64,000 bases of DNA from Oscillospiraceae bacterium (GCA_009783695.1 WRCY01000006.1:1-64000), one strand, 5' to 3'; shown: positions 27,604 through 36,108, numbered from the stretch's first letter. Notes: generated from the sequence alone by a model not told the origin. Made by a program: numbers and translations.

Positions 27604-27708
27604 TTATGCGGTCACTTTCGGGTGGTCGGTGGGCGGTTGTTCATTTCGAGTGTTCGCCGTCCGCTTACTTTTAATTGCCTTTGTCCGCTGAATAGCTGTA
27701 TGTATCAT
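27604..27708 (-). CDS. Very small hypothetical protein
   Basis: 34 aa, MIHTAIQRTKAIKSK then a polar tail. AAAAGGAG lies about 9 nt before the ATG at 27708, and the gene ends 70 bp before the DUF6809-like frame on the same strand, so the two may be co-transcribed remnants of a mobile element. No family recognised. Confidence 0.35.
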   Translation of the reverse strand: MIHTAIQRTKAIKSKRTANTRNEQPPTDHPKVTA

Positions 27709-27806
27709 ATATCACGCTCCTTTTCAATAGTGGTCTGTTCGTTTTGCCGTAAACGGATTTGACAGCATTTTAATACGATGTGAAAAACATCTCTTACATA
27801 ATATCA

Positions 27807-27855
27807 TATCGGTGGAAACGTTGTTTTCAATCCGATTTTATGAGGAAAGAGCTTT
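27807..27855 (+). promoter_or_regulatory. Leader element copy C (short form)
   Basis: ATCGG-TG-GAAACGTTGTTTTC-AAT-CCGAT: the usual GGAAAC-GTT-GTTTTC hairpin is extended by a second stem ATCGG/CCGAT, and GAGGAAAGAGCTTT leads into the cca start. The AAGTTTGAAAATAA block is missing. Confidence 0.6.
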
Positions 27856-29187
27856 ATGAAAATAACGATTAACCTGCCCGAAAACGTAAAAACTATAATA
27901 GAACGCCTTGAAGCCGCGGGTTATGAAGCTTATGCGGTCGGGGGCTGCGTACGCGACAGCCTCGAGGGCATTACGCCTCCCGACTACGACATTGCAACCG
28001 GCGCGGTTCCCGGGGAAATAAAAAAAGCTTTTAGCGGTTACCGAATCGTTGACATAGGCGAGAAGCACGGAACAATCGCGGTTATTTCAGACGGCGGGAA
28101 AGTTGAAATAACATCGTTCAGAACAGACGGGAACTACTCCGACAATCGGCATCCCGATGAAGTGACGTTCACGCGTGATTTGAAGTCAGATATGTCAAGG
28201 CGCGACTTCACGGTCAACGCAATGGCGTATTCGGAAAAGACAGGATTAATCGACGTTTTCGGCGGCGAACAGGACTTAAAGGACGGCATACTCCGCTGCG
28301 TAGGCGAGCCGGAAAAACGCTTCAGCGAAGACGCGCTGCGCATAATGCGGGCGCTGCGGTTTATGTCCGAGCGCGGGTTCACCTGTGAAGAAAACACAGA
28401 AAATGCAATCCGCGGGCTTAAGAACAATCTGCTTAAAATTGCACCTGAGCGGATTCAAACGGAATTCGACAGGCTGCTTCTCGGTGAACACGCCGAAAGA
28501 ATTATCAACGAATACTATGACGTTCTGGGCGTAATTTTCCCGGAGCTGCTCGCCTGCGCCGGATTTGACCAGCGCAATAAGTACCATGTTTATGATGTTT
28601 TAACGCATATTGCAAAAACAATATCGGCAGCCCCAAAGGCACGTGTTCTGCGGCTTGCGATGTTTTTTCATGACATAGCAAAGCCTGCGTGTTTTAAACT
28701 CGTTGACAACCATGGCAGCTTCAAAGGGCACGCAGAAAAGAGCGCAGAAATTGCAGAGAAAACAATGCGCCGCCTTCGTTATGACAATGCGGCTGTCAGC
28801 AGGGTAAAGCTGCTCGTTGAACGGCATAACGATGACTTACAGGCCGATGAAATAAGCGTGAAGCACCTATTGAATAAACTCGGTTTTGACACATTGTTAC
28901 AGCTCTGTGAAGTTCTAATCGCTGACGACAGTGCTAAAGCAAGTTTTGTAAAAGAAGAGCTCAAAAATCACCATGCAGTGATAGAAAAGGCGCGAGAAAT
29001 CAAGGCAAGCCGCGCGTGTTATTCGCTCGGGCAGCTCGCAGTGAACGGCGATGATATAAAAAAACTCGGCTATGAAGGCAAAAAAATAGGCGAGGTATTA
29101 AATAAACTATTGAACAGCGTAATCGAAAACAAAACAGAAAATAAGAAAGAAGCTTTGTTAAATGACATCAGTGGACATCGGGATTGA
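27856..29187 (+). CDS. cca: CCA-adding tRNA nucleotidyltransferase with HD domain
   Basis: 443 aa. The class II nucleotidyltransferase head has GGCVRDSL and DYDIATGA with the metal-binding acidic pair, then RRDFTVNAMAY and the basic RFSEDALRIMRALRF loop. An HD domain follows (FFHDIAKP; HAEKSAEIAE; LVERHN). The enzyme adds or repairs the 3' CCA of tRNAs; HD-bearing forms also carry phosphohydrolase activity. GAGGAAAG sits 9 nt before the ATG, as part of leader element C. The end overlaps the MreB-family gene by 26 bp. Confidence 0.92.
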   Translation: MKITINLPENVKTIIERLEAAGYEAYAVGGCVRDSLEGITPPDYDIATGAVPGEIKKAFSGYRIVDIGEKHGTIAVISDGGKVEITSFRTDGNYSDNRHPDEVTFTRDLKSDMSRRDFTVNAMAYSEKTGLIDVFGGEQDLKDGILRCVGEPEKRFSEDALRIMRALRFMSERGFTCEENTENAIRGLKNNLLKIAPERIQTEFDRLLLGEHAERIINEYYDVLGVIFPELLACAGFDQRNKYHVYDVLTHIAKTISAAPKARVLRLAMFFHDIAKPACFKLVDNHGSFKGHAEKSAEIAEKTMRRLRYDNAAVSRVKLLVERHNDDLQADEISVKHLLNKLGFDTLLQLCEVLIADDSAKASFVKEELKNHHAVIEKAREIKASRACYSLGQLAVNGDDIKKLGYEGKKIGEVLNKLLNSVIENKTENKKEALLNDISGHRD

Positions 29188-30181
29188 CCTCGGGACAGCA
29201 AACATAATTATAACAATCGGCGGAAAGGGAATTGTCCTAAACGAGCCGAGCGTTGTCGCTTATGACAAAAAGAAGCGGCAGGTTATTGCTGTCGGCGAGG
29301 AGGCGTATAAAATGCTCGGGAGAACGCCCGGGTATATTACCGCGGCGCATCCGCTTCGCGAGGGGGTAATCTCCGATAACTACATGACCGAAATCATGAT
29401 TCGCGAGTTTATCCGCAAGGTCAGCGGAAATATGCTGATTAAGCCGCGCGTCGCGCTTTGTGTGCCGTCGTTTGTCACCGATGTTGAGAGGCGCGCGCTT
29501 GTGGAAACCGCTATGGTGGCGGGTGCGCGGAAAGTGTATTTAATAGAGGAGCCCGTGGCGGCGCTGCTCGGCGCGGGGATTGATATAACCAAGCCCAACG
29601 GCGTCATGGTCGTAGACATCGGCGGAGGAACGACGGATATAGCGGTTGCGTCATTCAACGGCATTGTGAGCTCGGCTTCGGTCAAAGTCGGCGGAAACAG
29701 GATGGACGCGGCGATTATCAAGCACATGAACTCGAAGTATAAACTGATTATCGGTGAAAAAACAGCCGAAGCCGCAAAAAAGCAGGTCGCCAACGTCTAC
29801 GACCCCGACGGTACGGCAATCATGACGGTCAAGGGGCGCGGCGTAATAAGGGGGCTGCCCGTGAGCGTGGAAATAAACGACATGGATATACATGAGGCCC
29901 TGACCGGCTGCGTAGATGAGATTGTAACGGCGATTCGCGGCGTGCTTGAAAAAACGCCGCCGGAGCTTGTCGGCGACATACATACAAACGGTGTGGTTTT
30001 AACAGGCGGCGGGGCGCTGCTCGGCGGGCTTGACAGGCTGATTACCTCGTTTGTGGGCGCGCCGTGCATCACCGCGAGCAAGCCGTCTGAATGTGTGGCG
30101 CGGGGCGTGGGAATAGCGTTCAAGCATACGGGCGAGCTGCTCGACGGGTTTGAGAGGATTTCATTTTACAAATATAAATAA
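29162..30181 (+). CDS. MreB-family actin-like protein
   Basis: 339 aa, the normal MreB/Mbl length. It has the actin-ATPase phosphate loops DLGTANIIITIGGKG and VMVVDIGGGTTDIAV and the adenosine motif VVLTGGGALLGGL. MreB filaments organise lateral wall synthesis. No mreC or mreD is beside it, so this is likely an additional paralogue (Mbl or MreBH type). It starts within cca; a GTG three codons later is an alternative start. Confidence 0.88.
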   Translation: MTSVDIGIDLGTANIIITIGGKGIVLNEPSVVAYDKKKRQVIAVGEEAYKMLGRTPGYITAAHPLREGVISDNYMTEIMIREFIRKVSGNMLIKPRVALCVPSFVTDVERRALVETAMVAGARKVYLIEEPVAALLGAGIDITKPNGVMVVDIGGGTTDIAVASFNGIVSSASVKVGGNRMDAAIIKHMNSKYKLIIGEKTAEAAKKQVANVYDPDGTAIMTVKGRGVIRGLPVSVEINDMDIHEALTGCVDEIVTAIRGVLEKTPPELVGDIHTNGVVLTGGGALLGGLDRLITSFVGAPCITASKPSECVARGVGIAFKHTGELLDGFERISFYKYK

Positions 30182-30238
30182 ATGTTTTATTTATTTTATA
30201 TAATGAAATAATGAACAATTAGAAAGCAGGTAAAAGTT

Positions 30239-30673
30239 ATGCAATGGTATGAATTATTTGACAAAGAACGCGAACCGTCCGAAAATCAAGTTAATGAGTA
30301 TGTAGATTCGCCATTATGGGGTAAATTAAACGACTATTTAAAGCAAACTTACAACATTAAACCGAAGCTTGCTTATAGTGGCTGCGCTATGGATAAAGGA
30401 ATGTGGAAAGGTTGGAACATTAAGTATAAAAAGAGCGGTAAATCATTATGTACGCTTTACCCCAAGCAAGGATACATTCTTGCGTTAATACCAATCGGAG
30501 TGCGTGAAATGAATGAGGCTGAATTATTGATGCCTTTATGTACAGATTACACAAAGGAGCTTTTTAAGCGGAGCGGCGGTCAAACCGGCAAGTCGCTGGC
30601 ATTTGAAGTGCAAGACGAAAACGTTCTGCATGATATGAAGAATTTAATTGAAATTCGGGTAAAAACAAAATAA
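30239..30673 (+). CDS. DUF3788 family protein
   Basis: 144 aa. The pattern KPKLAYSGCAMDKGMWKGWNI, GKSLCTLYP, GYILALIPIG and the C-terminal GGQTGKSLAFEVQDE match DUF3788, small soluble proteins of unknown function frequent in Clostridia and Bacteroidetes. AGAAAGCAGG precedes the ATG. No signal peptide or membrane segment. A single gene with no obvious functional link to its neighbours. Confidence 0.75.
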   Translation: MQWYELFDKEREPSENQVNEYVDSPLWGKLNDYLKQTYNIKPKLAYSGCAMDKGMWKGWNIKYKKSGKSLCTLYPKQGYILALIPIGVREMNEAELLMPLCTDYTKELFKRSGGQTGKSLAFEVQDENVLHDMKNLIEIRVKTK

Positions 30674-30720
30674 ATATAACTTTATAAATATTATTTGTAT
30701 GCTAAAGAAAGGAAATCTTT

Positions 30721-31785
30721 ATGAAAAACTTCAACCATCTTATTGACCTCAACGACTTCGGTAAACCGCAATGGGACGAAATTATCAGTCTCGGCGAAAA
30801 AATTATGGACAACCCTCATATTTACGAGGCGAGCTGCCGGGGAAAAATCATGGGTACATTGTTTTATGAGCCGAGCACAAGAACGCAGATGAGCTTCCAG
30901 AGCGCGATGCTGCGGCTCGGCGGCGGAATTATCGGCTTCGACAATCCCACGGCGTCCTCCGTTATGAAAGGCGAGAGCCTTAAGGATACCACTAAAATCG
31001 TATCAAGCTATTCCGATATAATGGTAATGCGGCATCCTGTCGCGGGCTCGGTGAAAGCCGCCGCGCTGACCGCCGACTGCCCGATTATAAACGCGGGAGA
31101 CGGCGGACATCTGCACCCCACGCAAACACTCACGGATATGCTGACGCTGCATAAGGAGAAAGGACGACTGACAGGGCTCAGAATTGGGATTTGCGGAGAC
31201 TTGAAGTACGGCAGAACCGTGCACTCGCTCGTGAAAGCACTGTCCTGCTATGAGGGGAACAGCTTCGTATTTATCTCGGCAGATGAGCTGCAGATGCCCG
31301 ACTACATAACTGCGCCGCTTGAAAAGTGGAGCAAATCGGATTCTATCGACGAGGCAATCGGCGGGCTCGACGTGCTTTATATGACGCGGATTCAAAAAGA
31401 GCGGTTCCCGAGCGGGGAGGAGTACGAGAGGCAGGCGTCGCGCTATATTTTAGACCCCGGTAAACTTAAAAAAGCGGGCGAAGACTTAATAGTCCTGCAC
31501 CCGCTCCCCAGACTTCATGAAATTGACGCCGCCGTTGACAGCGACCCGCGTGCATTGTACTTTAAGCAGGCGCATTACGGAATGTACGTCAGAATGGCGC
31601 TTATTCTGATTATGCTTAACTACGATATAACGCCGCCCGTGCTTCTGAAAGGTGAAACACACGGCGGCGCCAAGTGTAAAAATGATAACTGCATATTGCA
31701 AAATGAGCCGCACTTACCGCAAAGTTTTATTAAAAACGACGGGGTTATAACCTGCGAGTATTGCGAGTCAAGGTTTGCACTTTAA
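30721..31785 (+). CDS. pyrB: Aspartate carbamoyltransferase fused to a PyrI-type zinc domain
   Basis: 354 aa. The catalytic part (about 1-300) has the carbamoyl-phosphate motif FYEPSTRTQMSF, HPVAG, HPTQTLTD and HPLPRLHEI. The last 45 residues form a zinc-binding segment with CKNDNC and then CEYC, spaced as in the PyrI regulatory chain (C-x4-C ... C-x2-C). The nucleotide-binding half of PyrI is absent. The enzyme makes carbamoyl-aspartate in pyrimidine synthesis; the zinc module in E. coli contacts the catalytic trimer. Related fusions are known, for example in Thermotoga. AAAGGAAATCTTT precedes the start; no other pyr gene is adjacent. Confidence 0.93.
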   Translation: MKNFNHLIDLNDFGKPQWDEIISLGEKIMDNPHIYEASCRGKIMGTLFYEPSTRTQMSFQSAMLRLGGGIIGFDNPTASSVMKGESLKDTTKIVSSYSDIMVMRHPVAGSVKAAALTADCPIINAGDGGHLHPTQTLTDMLTLHKEKGRLTGLRIGICGDLKYGRTVHSLVKALSCYEGNSFVFISADELQMPDYITAPLEKWSKSDSIDEAIGGLDVLYMTRIQKERFPSGEEYERQASRYILDPGKLKKAGEDLIVLHPLPRLHEIDAAVDSDPRALYFKQAHYGMYVRMALILIMLNYDITPPVLLKGETHGGAKCKNDNCILQNEPHLPQSFIKNDGVITCEYCESRFAL

Positions 31786-31788
31786 AAC

Positions 31789-32208
31789 TTATTTTAAAGT
31801 TTTGTGTTTGAGCTTTAAAGCCTCGTAAGCCGCTTCCGGTCCGTTTATATCCAAAACCGCGTCTTCCATGGGGCAGATGCCGTCACCGGCGCGGTTTTTA
31901 ATTTGTTCGGCGAGCTTGCCGTGAACCGCACGGATTTCAAACCGCATGAAAACGTCAATCGCGCTTTCGCTCATAATTCCGGCATAAACCTCCTTAACGC
32001 CTGCATAAGCAAAAAGCAGTGCCAGCGCTTTCCCCGCGACAGTGTCTGCGGCGGAAAAACCGTTCATGTCGAGCCCTATTTCCAAAAACTCAAGCATGGG
32101 CGCGATACCTTTTCCGAAGCCTGCGTGAATTATACCGTCTTTATAGAGTATACAGTTGCCGAAGTTGCCGTCCTCGAGCAGCGCTCTTGCTTTTTCAAGG
32201 TTGGTCAT
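31789..32208 (-). CDS. DUF1893 family protein
   Basis: 139 aa, fits DUF1893: a small alpha/beta protein with CILYKDG, GFGKGIAPMLEFLE, SAADTVAGKALALLFAYAGV and a C-terminal DAVLDINGPEAAYEALK. Function unknown. Its start overlaps the stop of the ECF transporter gene by 4 bp, a coupling that suggests a shared role, and both run convergent to pyrB. Confidence 0.8.
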   Translation of the reverse strand: MTNLEKARALLEDGNFGNCILYKDGIIHAGFGKGIAPMLEFLEIGLDMNGFSAADTVAGKALALLFAYAGVKEVYAGIMSESAIDVFMRFEIRAVHGKLAEQIKNRAGDGICPMEDAVLDINGPEAAYEALKLKHKTLK

Positions 32209-32771
32209 GACTTTTTAAAGCGGTGTATAAATAGCGGAATAAGCGCCCATTGCAACAGGATTCCGGGCAGTCCGATTGTAATCGTCGTCCAAATAGTGCT
32301 TACGGCGGTCGGAGGATTGTTTAATCCGAATATGAAAACAGCGATTAAAACAGCAAGCGCACGGAGCGCGCGTCCGGCGGCTTGAGCAATCATAAGATTT
32401 AAGAGAACAGGTTTTTTGGACTTGCAAAGCAGACCCGCGATAAACCCGTAGCCCGCGAGTTCAATCACCATGAACGGCAGAATTATTAGTGCCGGCATAG
32501 GCGTGTCAAACGCCGCCGATGTAAACACGAAGCTGAATACAGGGCTTAGAGCGCCGGCGATGAGCCCCGCGGCAGGGCCCGCCATGAAGCCTGCAATCAA
32601 TACGGGAATATGCATAGGCAGAAAAGTTGCGCCCGGCATCGGTCCGAATCCCGATAGCACGCCGAGGTAGTGGAAAACTTGCGGCAGCGCGACAGCGGCG
32701 GCAATCGCCGCAAGAACAGCGAGCGTTTTTGTTTTAATGGTATTTTTGCTTAAAGCGAGTGTAGATTTCAT
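32205..32771 (-). CDS. ECF transporter substrate-binding (S) component
   Basis: 188 aa with about six membrane segments. FLPMHIPVLIAGFMAGPAAGLIAGALSP and the conserved alanine-rich N-terminal helix are typical of ECF S components, which bind a vitamin or similar micronutrient and use a shared energising module encoded elsewhere. The substrate cannot be assigned and no riboswitch fits in the 60-bp gap upstream. GAGCAGTT-like spacing gives a weak ribosome site at 32771. First gene of a two-gene operon with DUF1893. Confidence 0.8.
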   Translation of the reverse strand: MKSTLALSKNTIKTKTLAVLAAIAAAVALPQVFHYLGVLSGFGPMPGATFLPMHIPVLIAGFMAGPAAGLIAGALSPVFSFVFTSAAFDTPMPALIILPFMVIELAGYGFIAGLLCKSKKPVLLNLMIAQAAGRALRALAVLIAVFIFGLNNPPTAVSTIWTTITIGLPGILLQWALIPLFIHRFKKS

Positions 32772-32834
32772 TTAACTGCTCCTTTGGAAAATATTACATT
32801 TATCTAAGTATAACCAATTTTGAGGAAAAAGTCA

Positions 32835-33194
32835 ATGCTTATTGAAAAAGATGAACTGACAATTCGCAGCACGACGCCCGATACTCATTATATGCAGCTG
32901 ATTATTGAAATAAGCGGCAAGCTTGCCGGTGAGATGAACTGCCACAATATGGGCAGTAAAATAGCGCAAATAAGCATAGAGATTTACGACCCTGCGCTAC
33001 GTAATAAGGGTTACGGTACAAGGTTTCTGAATATGTTAATTGATGAAATGTTCATAAATATGGACTATGTGAAAATAATTTTAGACGTAGATATAGACAA
33101 CCACCGCGCCCGTCATGTTTATGAGAAGCTGGGGTTTAAAGCGGTACGGATGAAACCCGAGAGCAATACTGTTGATTATGAGTTGAATAAATAG
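32835..33194 (+). CDS. GNAT family N-acetyltransferase
   Basis: 119 aa. The acetyl-CoA-binding core is visible as LRNKGYGTRFLNMLIDEMF, followed by IDNHRARHVYEKLGF near the C-terminus, both typical of RimI/RimL-like GNAT enzymes. Substrate unknown. The ATG at 32835 follows GAGGAAAAA; the frame upstream begins with TTG without a better site. Transcribed divergently from the ECF gene. Confidence 0.85.
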   Translation: MLIEKDELTIRSTTPDTHYMQLIIEISGKLAGEMNCHNMGSKIAQISIEIYDPALRNKGYGTRFLNMLIDEMFINMDYVKIILDVDIDNHRARHVYEKLGFKAVRMKPESNTVDYELNK

Positions 33195-33220
33195 GGGCGG
33201 CTTGAAAGCCGCCCGTTTTA
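33193..33220. terminator. Terminator between GNAT and GH18 genes
   Basis: GGGCGGC-TTGAAA-GCCGCCC followed by GTTTTAA; it lies between convergent genes and can serve both. Confidence 0.7.
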
Positions 33221-33229
33221 ATGTAACTT

Positions 33230-34180
33230 TTATCTTCTAAGCATCGGTAAAACGTTAGTTTGTGCGTTACGCGCAAAGTTATAGTTATTCGTTGCGTCCC
33301 ATTGCACCGACCACGTCATTAAGCCGCCGAGGCAGCTGTACTGGCACTGGCATATTTCAAAATCACCGCGGAAGCCTGTCGTGAGCCTGCGGAATGCTTC
33401 GTTAATCTGTGCGTTTGTAAGGTATCCGTTGTAGGCAGCCTGGGGGGTGGCGGGCAATCCCACCGAAACCTTATTTGGAGCAAGCCCGGGATAGTAAACG
33501 CCAGTGTCGGCGATTTTGAAGCCACGGATAATCGCCTCGGTCAGGTAGACGATGAAATCAACCGTCCCCGATTCAAACGGGCGGAAGCCTAGCCCGAACA
33601 TTGAGCCGCTGTTATAATACTGCATATGTACTCTTGTAATACGGTTTCCGAAGTGCAGAATGATGGGCAGATAGTTCCCCCAGTGACCGCCGTAGCGTGC
33701 GATTGCGCCGACCAGGTTCAACGTCTCGGGCGCCATAGTAAGCATAAAGCCGCGCGGGAACGAATGCATAACCGCATCAATGCCGTCGATTACGCCTTTA
33801 ACGGTGCCGGTGGGATTCCATGGGTTTCCGGTGACGAGCATGCCGTCCTCGACATCAATGTCAACGCCGTCCAAGCCCAAATCACGGCAAATTGCATAAA
33901 GGCTGTCAGCGAAGCGCCTTACCTTGGCGGGAGTATCAAGCGTTACGGTTACGCCGCCGCCGCCGACCGAAACTAGCACTTTCTGTCCGCGGTTTTGCAA
34001 GGTGCGGACGCAGTCCCTCGTGGGAATATCGGGGCCTGCCCAGCGGCAAACACCCTCGTTATCAGGCGCAACAAAAGCTAATATAACTTCGGTGTACATG
34101 ACGGGCACGGAGGTGAGCGGCACTCTTGCGCGTCCGGGAAGATTCCATGTCTGCCAATAACCCGAAAGTACGGGTCTCAT
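33230..34180 (-). CDS. Glycoside hydrolase family 18 (chitinase-like) protein
   Basis: 316-aa TIM barrel. VLVSVGGGGVT and LGLDGVDIDVED provide the two GH18 signatures; the last contains the DxDxE residues, ending in the catalytic acid. MTWSVQWDA is the usual tryptophan-containing last strand. GH18 members hydrolyse chitin, peptidoglycan-type glycans or serve as lectins. There is no signal peptide, so it may act in the cytoplasm or leave by an unusual route. An AAGGAGATGA site lies just before the ATG. Substrate not determinable. Confidence 0.87.
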   Translation of the reverse strand: MRPVLSGYWQTWNLPGRARVPLTSVPVMYTEVILAFVAPDNEGVCRWAGPDIPTRDCVRTLQNRGQKVLVSVGGGGVTVTLDTPAKVRRFADSLYAICRDLGLDGVDIDVEDGMLVTGNPWNPTGTVKGVIDGIDAVMHSFPRGFMLTMAPETLNLVGAIARYGGHWGNYLPIILHFGNRITRVHMQYYNSGSMFGLGFRPFESGTVDFIVYLTEAIIRGFKIADTGVYYPGLAPNKVSVGLPATPQAAYNGYLTNAQINEAFRRLTTGFRGDFEICQCQYSCLGGLMTWSVQWDATNNYNFARNAQTNVLPMLRR

Positions 34181-34234
34181 ATAAAATCATCTCCTTATGT
34201 AAAAAATAGTATTACATTATATGCCGGGCACTAA

Positions 34235-34264
34235 AAACTGCCCCGCTTCAAAGCGGGGCAGTTG
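34235..34264 (-). terminator. Intrinsic terminator upstream of the GH18 gene
   Basis: On the minus strand AACTGCCCCGC and GCGGGGCAGTT form an 11-bp stem followed by TTTAG after TT. It would end a minus-strand transcript arising between here and glgA. Confidence 0.65.
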
Positions 34265-34270
34265 ACTTTT

Positions 34271-34301
34271 TTGACATTTTATATTACAATCAGGGTATAA
34301 T
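34271..34301 (+). promoter_or_regulatory. Possible plus-strand promoter in the GH18-glgA gap
   Basis: TTGACA (34271-34276) and TATAAT (34296-34301) are 19 bp apart, slightly long. No annotated plus-strand gene follows. Confidence 0.35.
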
Positions 34302-34334
34302 TGCTTTACGATTAAACCTCAAAAATAACAACAC

Positions 34335-34388
34335 TTAACGAAGGTTGACTGGCCTTAAAGGACAAGGAAGCAATTCATGCATTAGCAT
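34335..34388 (-). CDS. Possible 17-codon peptide between two terminators
   Basis: Minus-strand frame MLMHELLPCPLRPVNLR with AGAGGAG six nt before its ATG. It lies between the glgA terminator and the terminator at 34235-34264. It could be a leader peptide, a toxin-like peptide or chance. Very low certainty. Confidence 0.2.
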   Translation of the reverse strand: MLMHELLPCPLRPVNLR

Positions 34389-34430
34389 CAATCACTCCTC
34401 TCCCGGCGAAGTAAAAGATGAGGCTGGAGT

Positions 34431-34458
34431 AAAAAAAGCGACGGGAAAACCCGCCGCT
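34431..34458 (-). terminator. glgA terminator
   Basis: Minus-strand AAGCGGCGGG-TTTT-CCCGTCGCTT, one G-T pair, followed by seven T. Confidence 0.75.
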
Positions 34459-34478
34459 TGTTTACGCTTATATCTCTT

Positions 34479-35924
34479 TTAATTCCAACTGACAAGCTCC
34501 TCATAAAGCCCGATATACAGCTTCGCCGAAACGCTCCAGCTGAAGTCCGCCTTCATGGCGCGGGAGGTGAGCAAGTTCCACGCTTTCTTATCCCGGTATG
34601 CGTCATAGGCGCGTTCTATTGCGTCAAACATATCATCGGAATTGTAAGTCTGGAACGTGAAGCCCGTACCGCCCGAGTCGCCATAATCAACGATGCTGTC
34701 CTTGAGCCCGCCTGTAGCGCGCACAATAGGAATAGTCCCGTAGCGCAGGGAAATCATCTGCGCCAAGCCGCAGGGCTCGGACTTGCTCGGCATGAGGAAC
34801 ATATCCGCGCCGGCGTAGATTTTCTTGGCGAGGGCGGGGATAAAGCCTTTAGTAAAAGCGACTTTGTCGGGATAACGGAACTTCATTTCATCAAAGAACT
34901 GTTCGTATACCGGATGCCCCGAGCCGAGAATAACGACTTTAAAGCCCAGGTTTATAATCCGGTCGAACGCATTTTTCACTAAATCCATACCCTTGTGCTC
35001 TACAAGGCGCGTGATAATACCGATAACAGGTTCGTCGCTTTCAGATGTACCGGCAGCAACAAGACCTACTTCCTCAAGCATGGCGGCTTTGCAGGTTTTC
35101 TTTCCGGCTTTGGATTTAAGCGAGAAGTTTGCGGCGATATCCTTGTTCGCTGCGGGATTATACATATCGGTGTCAATGCCGTTGAGGAAGCCGCAGGTTT
35201 TATACTTTTTGTTCTCGAGGATTCTGTCGAGCCCGTGCGCAAACCACGGGTCGAGGATTTCCATCGCGTAGGTAGGGGAAACAGTGGTGACTTTATCGGC
35301 GATTTCAATTGCGCCTTTCATGAAATTGACGTCTCCGTCGTACTCGACGATATTCGCCATATGCTTCGGAATCGAAAGGATTTCCTCAAGCAGGTTCATA
35401 CCATACTGTCCCTGGTAAGCGATGTTGTGAATTGTAAAGACGTTTCTGATGTTTCTGAGCTCATTGTTATATCTGTAGTATATATGATAATAAACGGGAA
35501 CAAGCGCACACTGCCAGTCGTTTGAGTTAATCACGTCAGGCTTATAATCAATACGGAAAAGCATCTCAAGCACGGCACGCGAAAAGAAAGCGAACCGCTC
35601 CGCATCATCGTAGTAGCCGTATATACCGAAATCACGCTTGAAATAATACTCGTTATCCAGGAAATAATAAACGACTCCGTCCGGCGTTGTACACGTATGT
35701 ACACCGCAGAACTGAGTACGCCAGCCGACGGGAATGTTGAAGCTGGTTAAAAACTTAATCTTTTTCTGTTGCTGTTCGCTTATAGTGTTTTTGTAATAGG
35801 GCATGACAACAGCACACTCGTGCCCCTCCTTAACCAATGCCTTGGGAAGGGAACCCGCCACGTCGGCAAGCCCGCCGGAAGCTGCGAACGGCTGCGCTTC
35901 ACTCGCTGCATATAAAATCTTCAT
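34479..35924 (-). CDS. glgA: Glycogen synthase
   Basis: 481-aa GT5 enzyme that extends alpha-1,4-glucan from ADP-glucose. The N-terminus ILYAASEAQPFAASGGLADV holds the KxGGL-type loop in a variant form (SGGLADVAGSLP), and the C-terminal domain has SKSEPCGLAQMISLRYG and RATGGLKDSI with the conserved catalytic-site residues. AGGAGG-type site (GGGAGGAATTTT) precedes the ATG. No glgB, glgC or glgP is near. It is transcribed divergently from cobU; their promoters overlap at 35963-36009. Confidence 0.93.
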   Translation of the reverse strand: MKILYAASEAQPFAASGGLADVAGSLPKALVKEGHECAVVMPYYKNTISEQQQKKIKFLTSFNIPVGWRTQFCGVHTCTTPDGVVYYFLDNEYYFKRDFGIYGYYDDAERFAFFSRAVLEMLFRIDYKPDVINSNDWQCALVPVYYHIYYRYNNELRNIRNVFTIHNIAYQGQYGMNLLEEILSIPKHMANIVEYDGDVNFMKGAIEIADKVTTVSPTYAMEILDPWFAHGLDRILENKKYKTCGFLNGIDTDMYNPAANKDIAANFSLKSKAGKKTCKAAMLEEVGLVAAGTSESDEPVIGIITRLVEHKGMDLVKNAFDRIINLGFKVVILGSGHPVYEQFFDEMKFRYPDKVAFTKGFIPALAKKIYAGADMFLMPSKSEPCGLAQMISLRYGTIPIVRATGGLKDSIVDYGDSGGTGFTFQTYNSDDMFDAIERAYDAYRDKKAWNLLTSRAMKADFSWSVSAKLYIGLYEELVSWN

Positions 35925-35962
35925 ATAAAATTCCTCCCGTTTAACATCTTTTACTTATGTAC

Positions 35963-36009
35963 AGTGTACCATATTTAAGATTGACTTGTCAACATTAATA
36001 TGGTATAAT
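35963..36009. promoter_or_regulatory. Overlapping divergent promoters of glgA and cobU
   Basis: Minus strand: TTGACA (35987-35992) and TACACT (35963-35968), 18 bp apart, for glgA. Plus strand: TTGACT (35981-35986) and TATAAT (36004-36009), 17 bp apart, for cobU. The -35 boxes are adjacent, so the two polymerases would compete. Confidence 0.65.
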
Positions 36010-36033
36010 TAATCTAAATAGTGTTTTAGGTTA

Positions 36034-36108
36034 TTAAGTTTGAAAATAAACAAAGCTTAATCGGGGAAAACGTTGTTTTCATTCTACTTTTGTGAAGATA
36101 GGACTTAA
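36034..36108 (+). promoter_or_regulatory. Leader element copy B (best-formed)
   Basis: ATTAAG, TTTGAAAATAAAC, TCGGGGAAAACGTTG, hairpin GAAAAC-GTT-GTTTTC, then TTTGTGAAGATAGGACTTAAT. ATTAAG (36034-36039) is exactly complementary to CTTAAT (36103-36108). It starts 25 nt after the -10 box of a TTGACT/TATAAT promoter, so it is transcribed near the 5' end. Confidence 0.85.

Noticed and set aside
32772..32834. Vitamin riboswitch upstream of the ECF transporter gene
   Set aside because: Only about 60 bp separate it from the divergent GNAT gene and no known aptamer signature is present.
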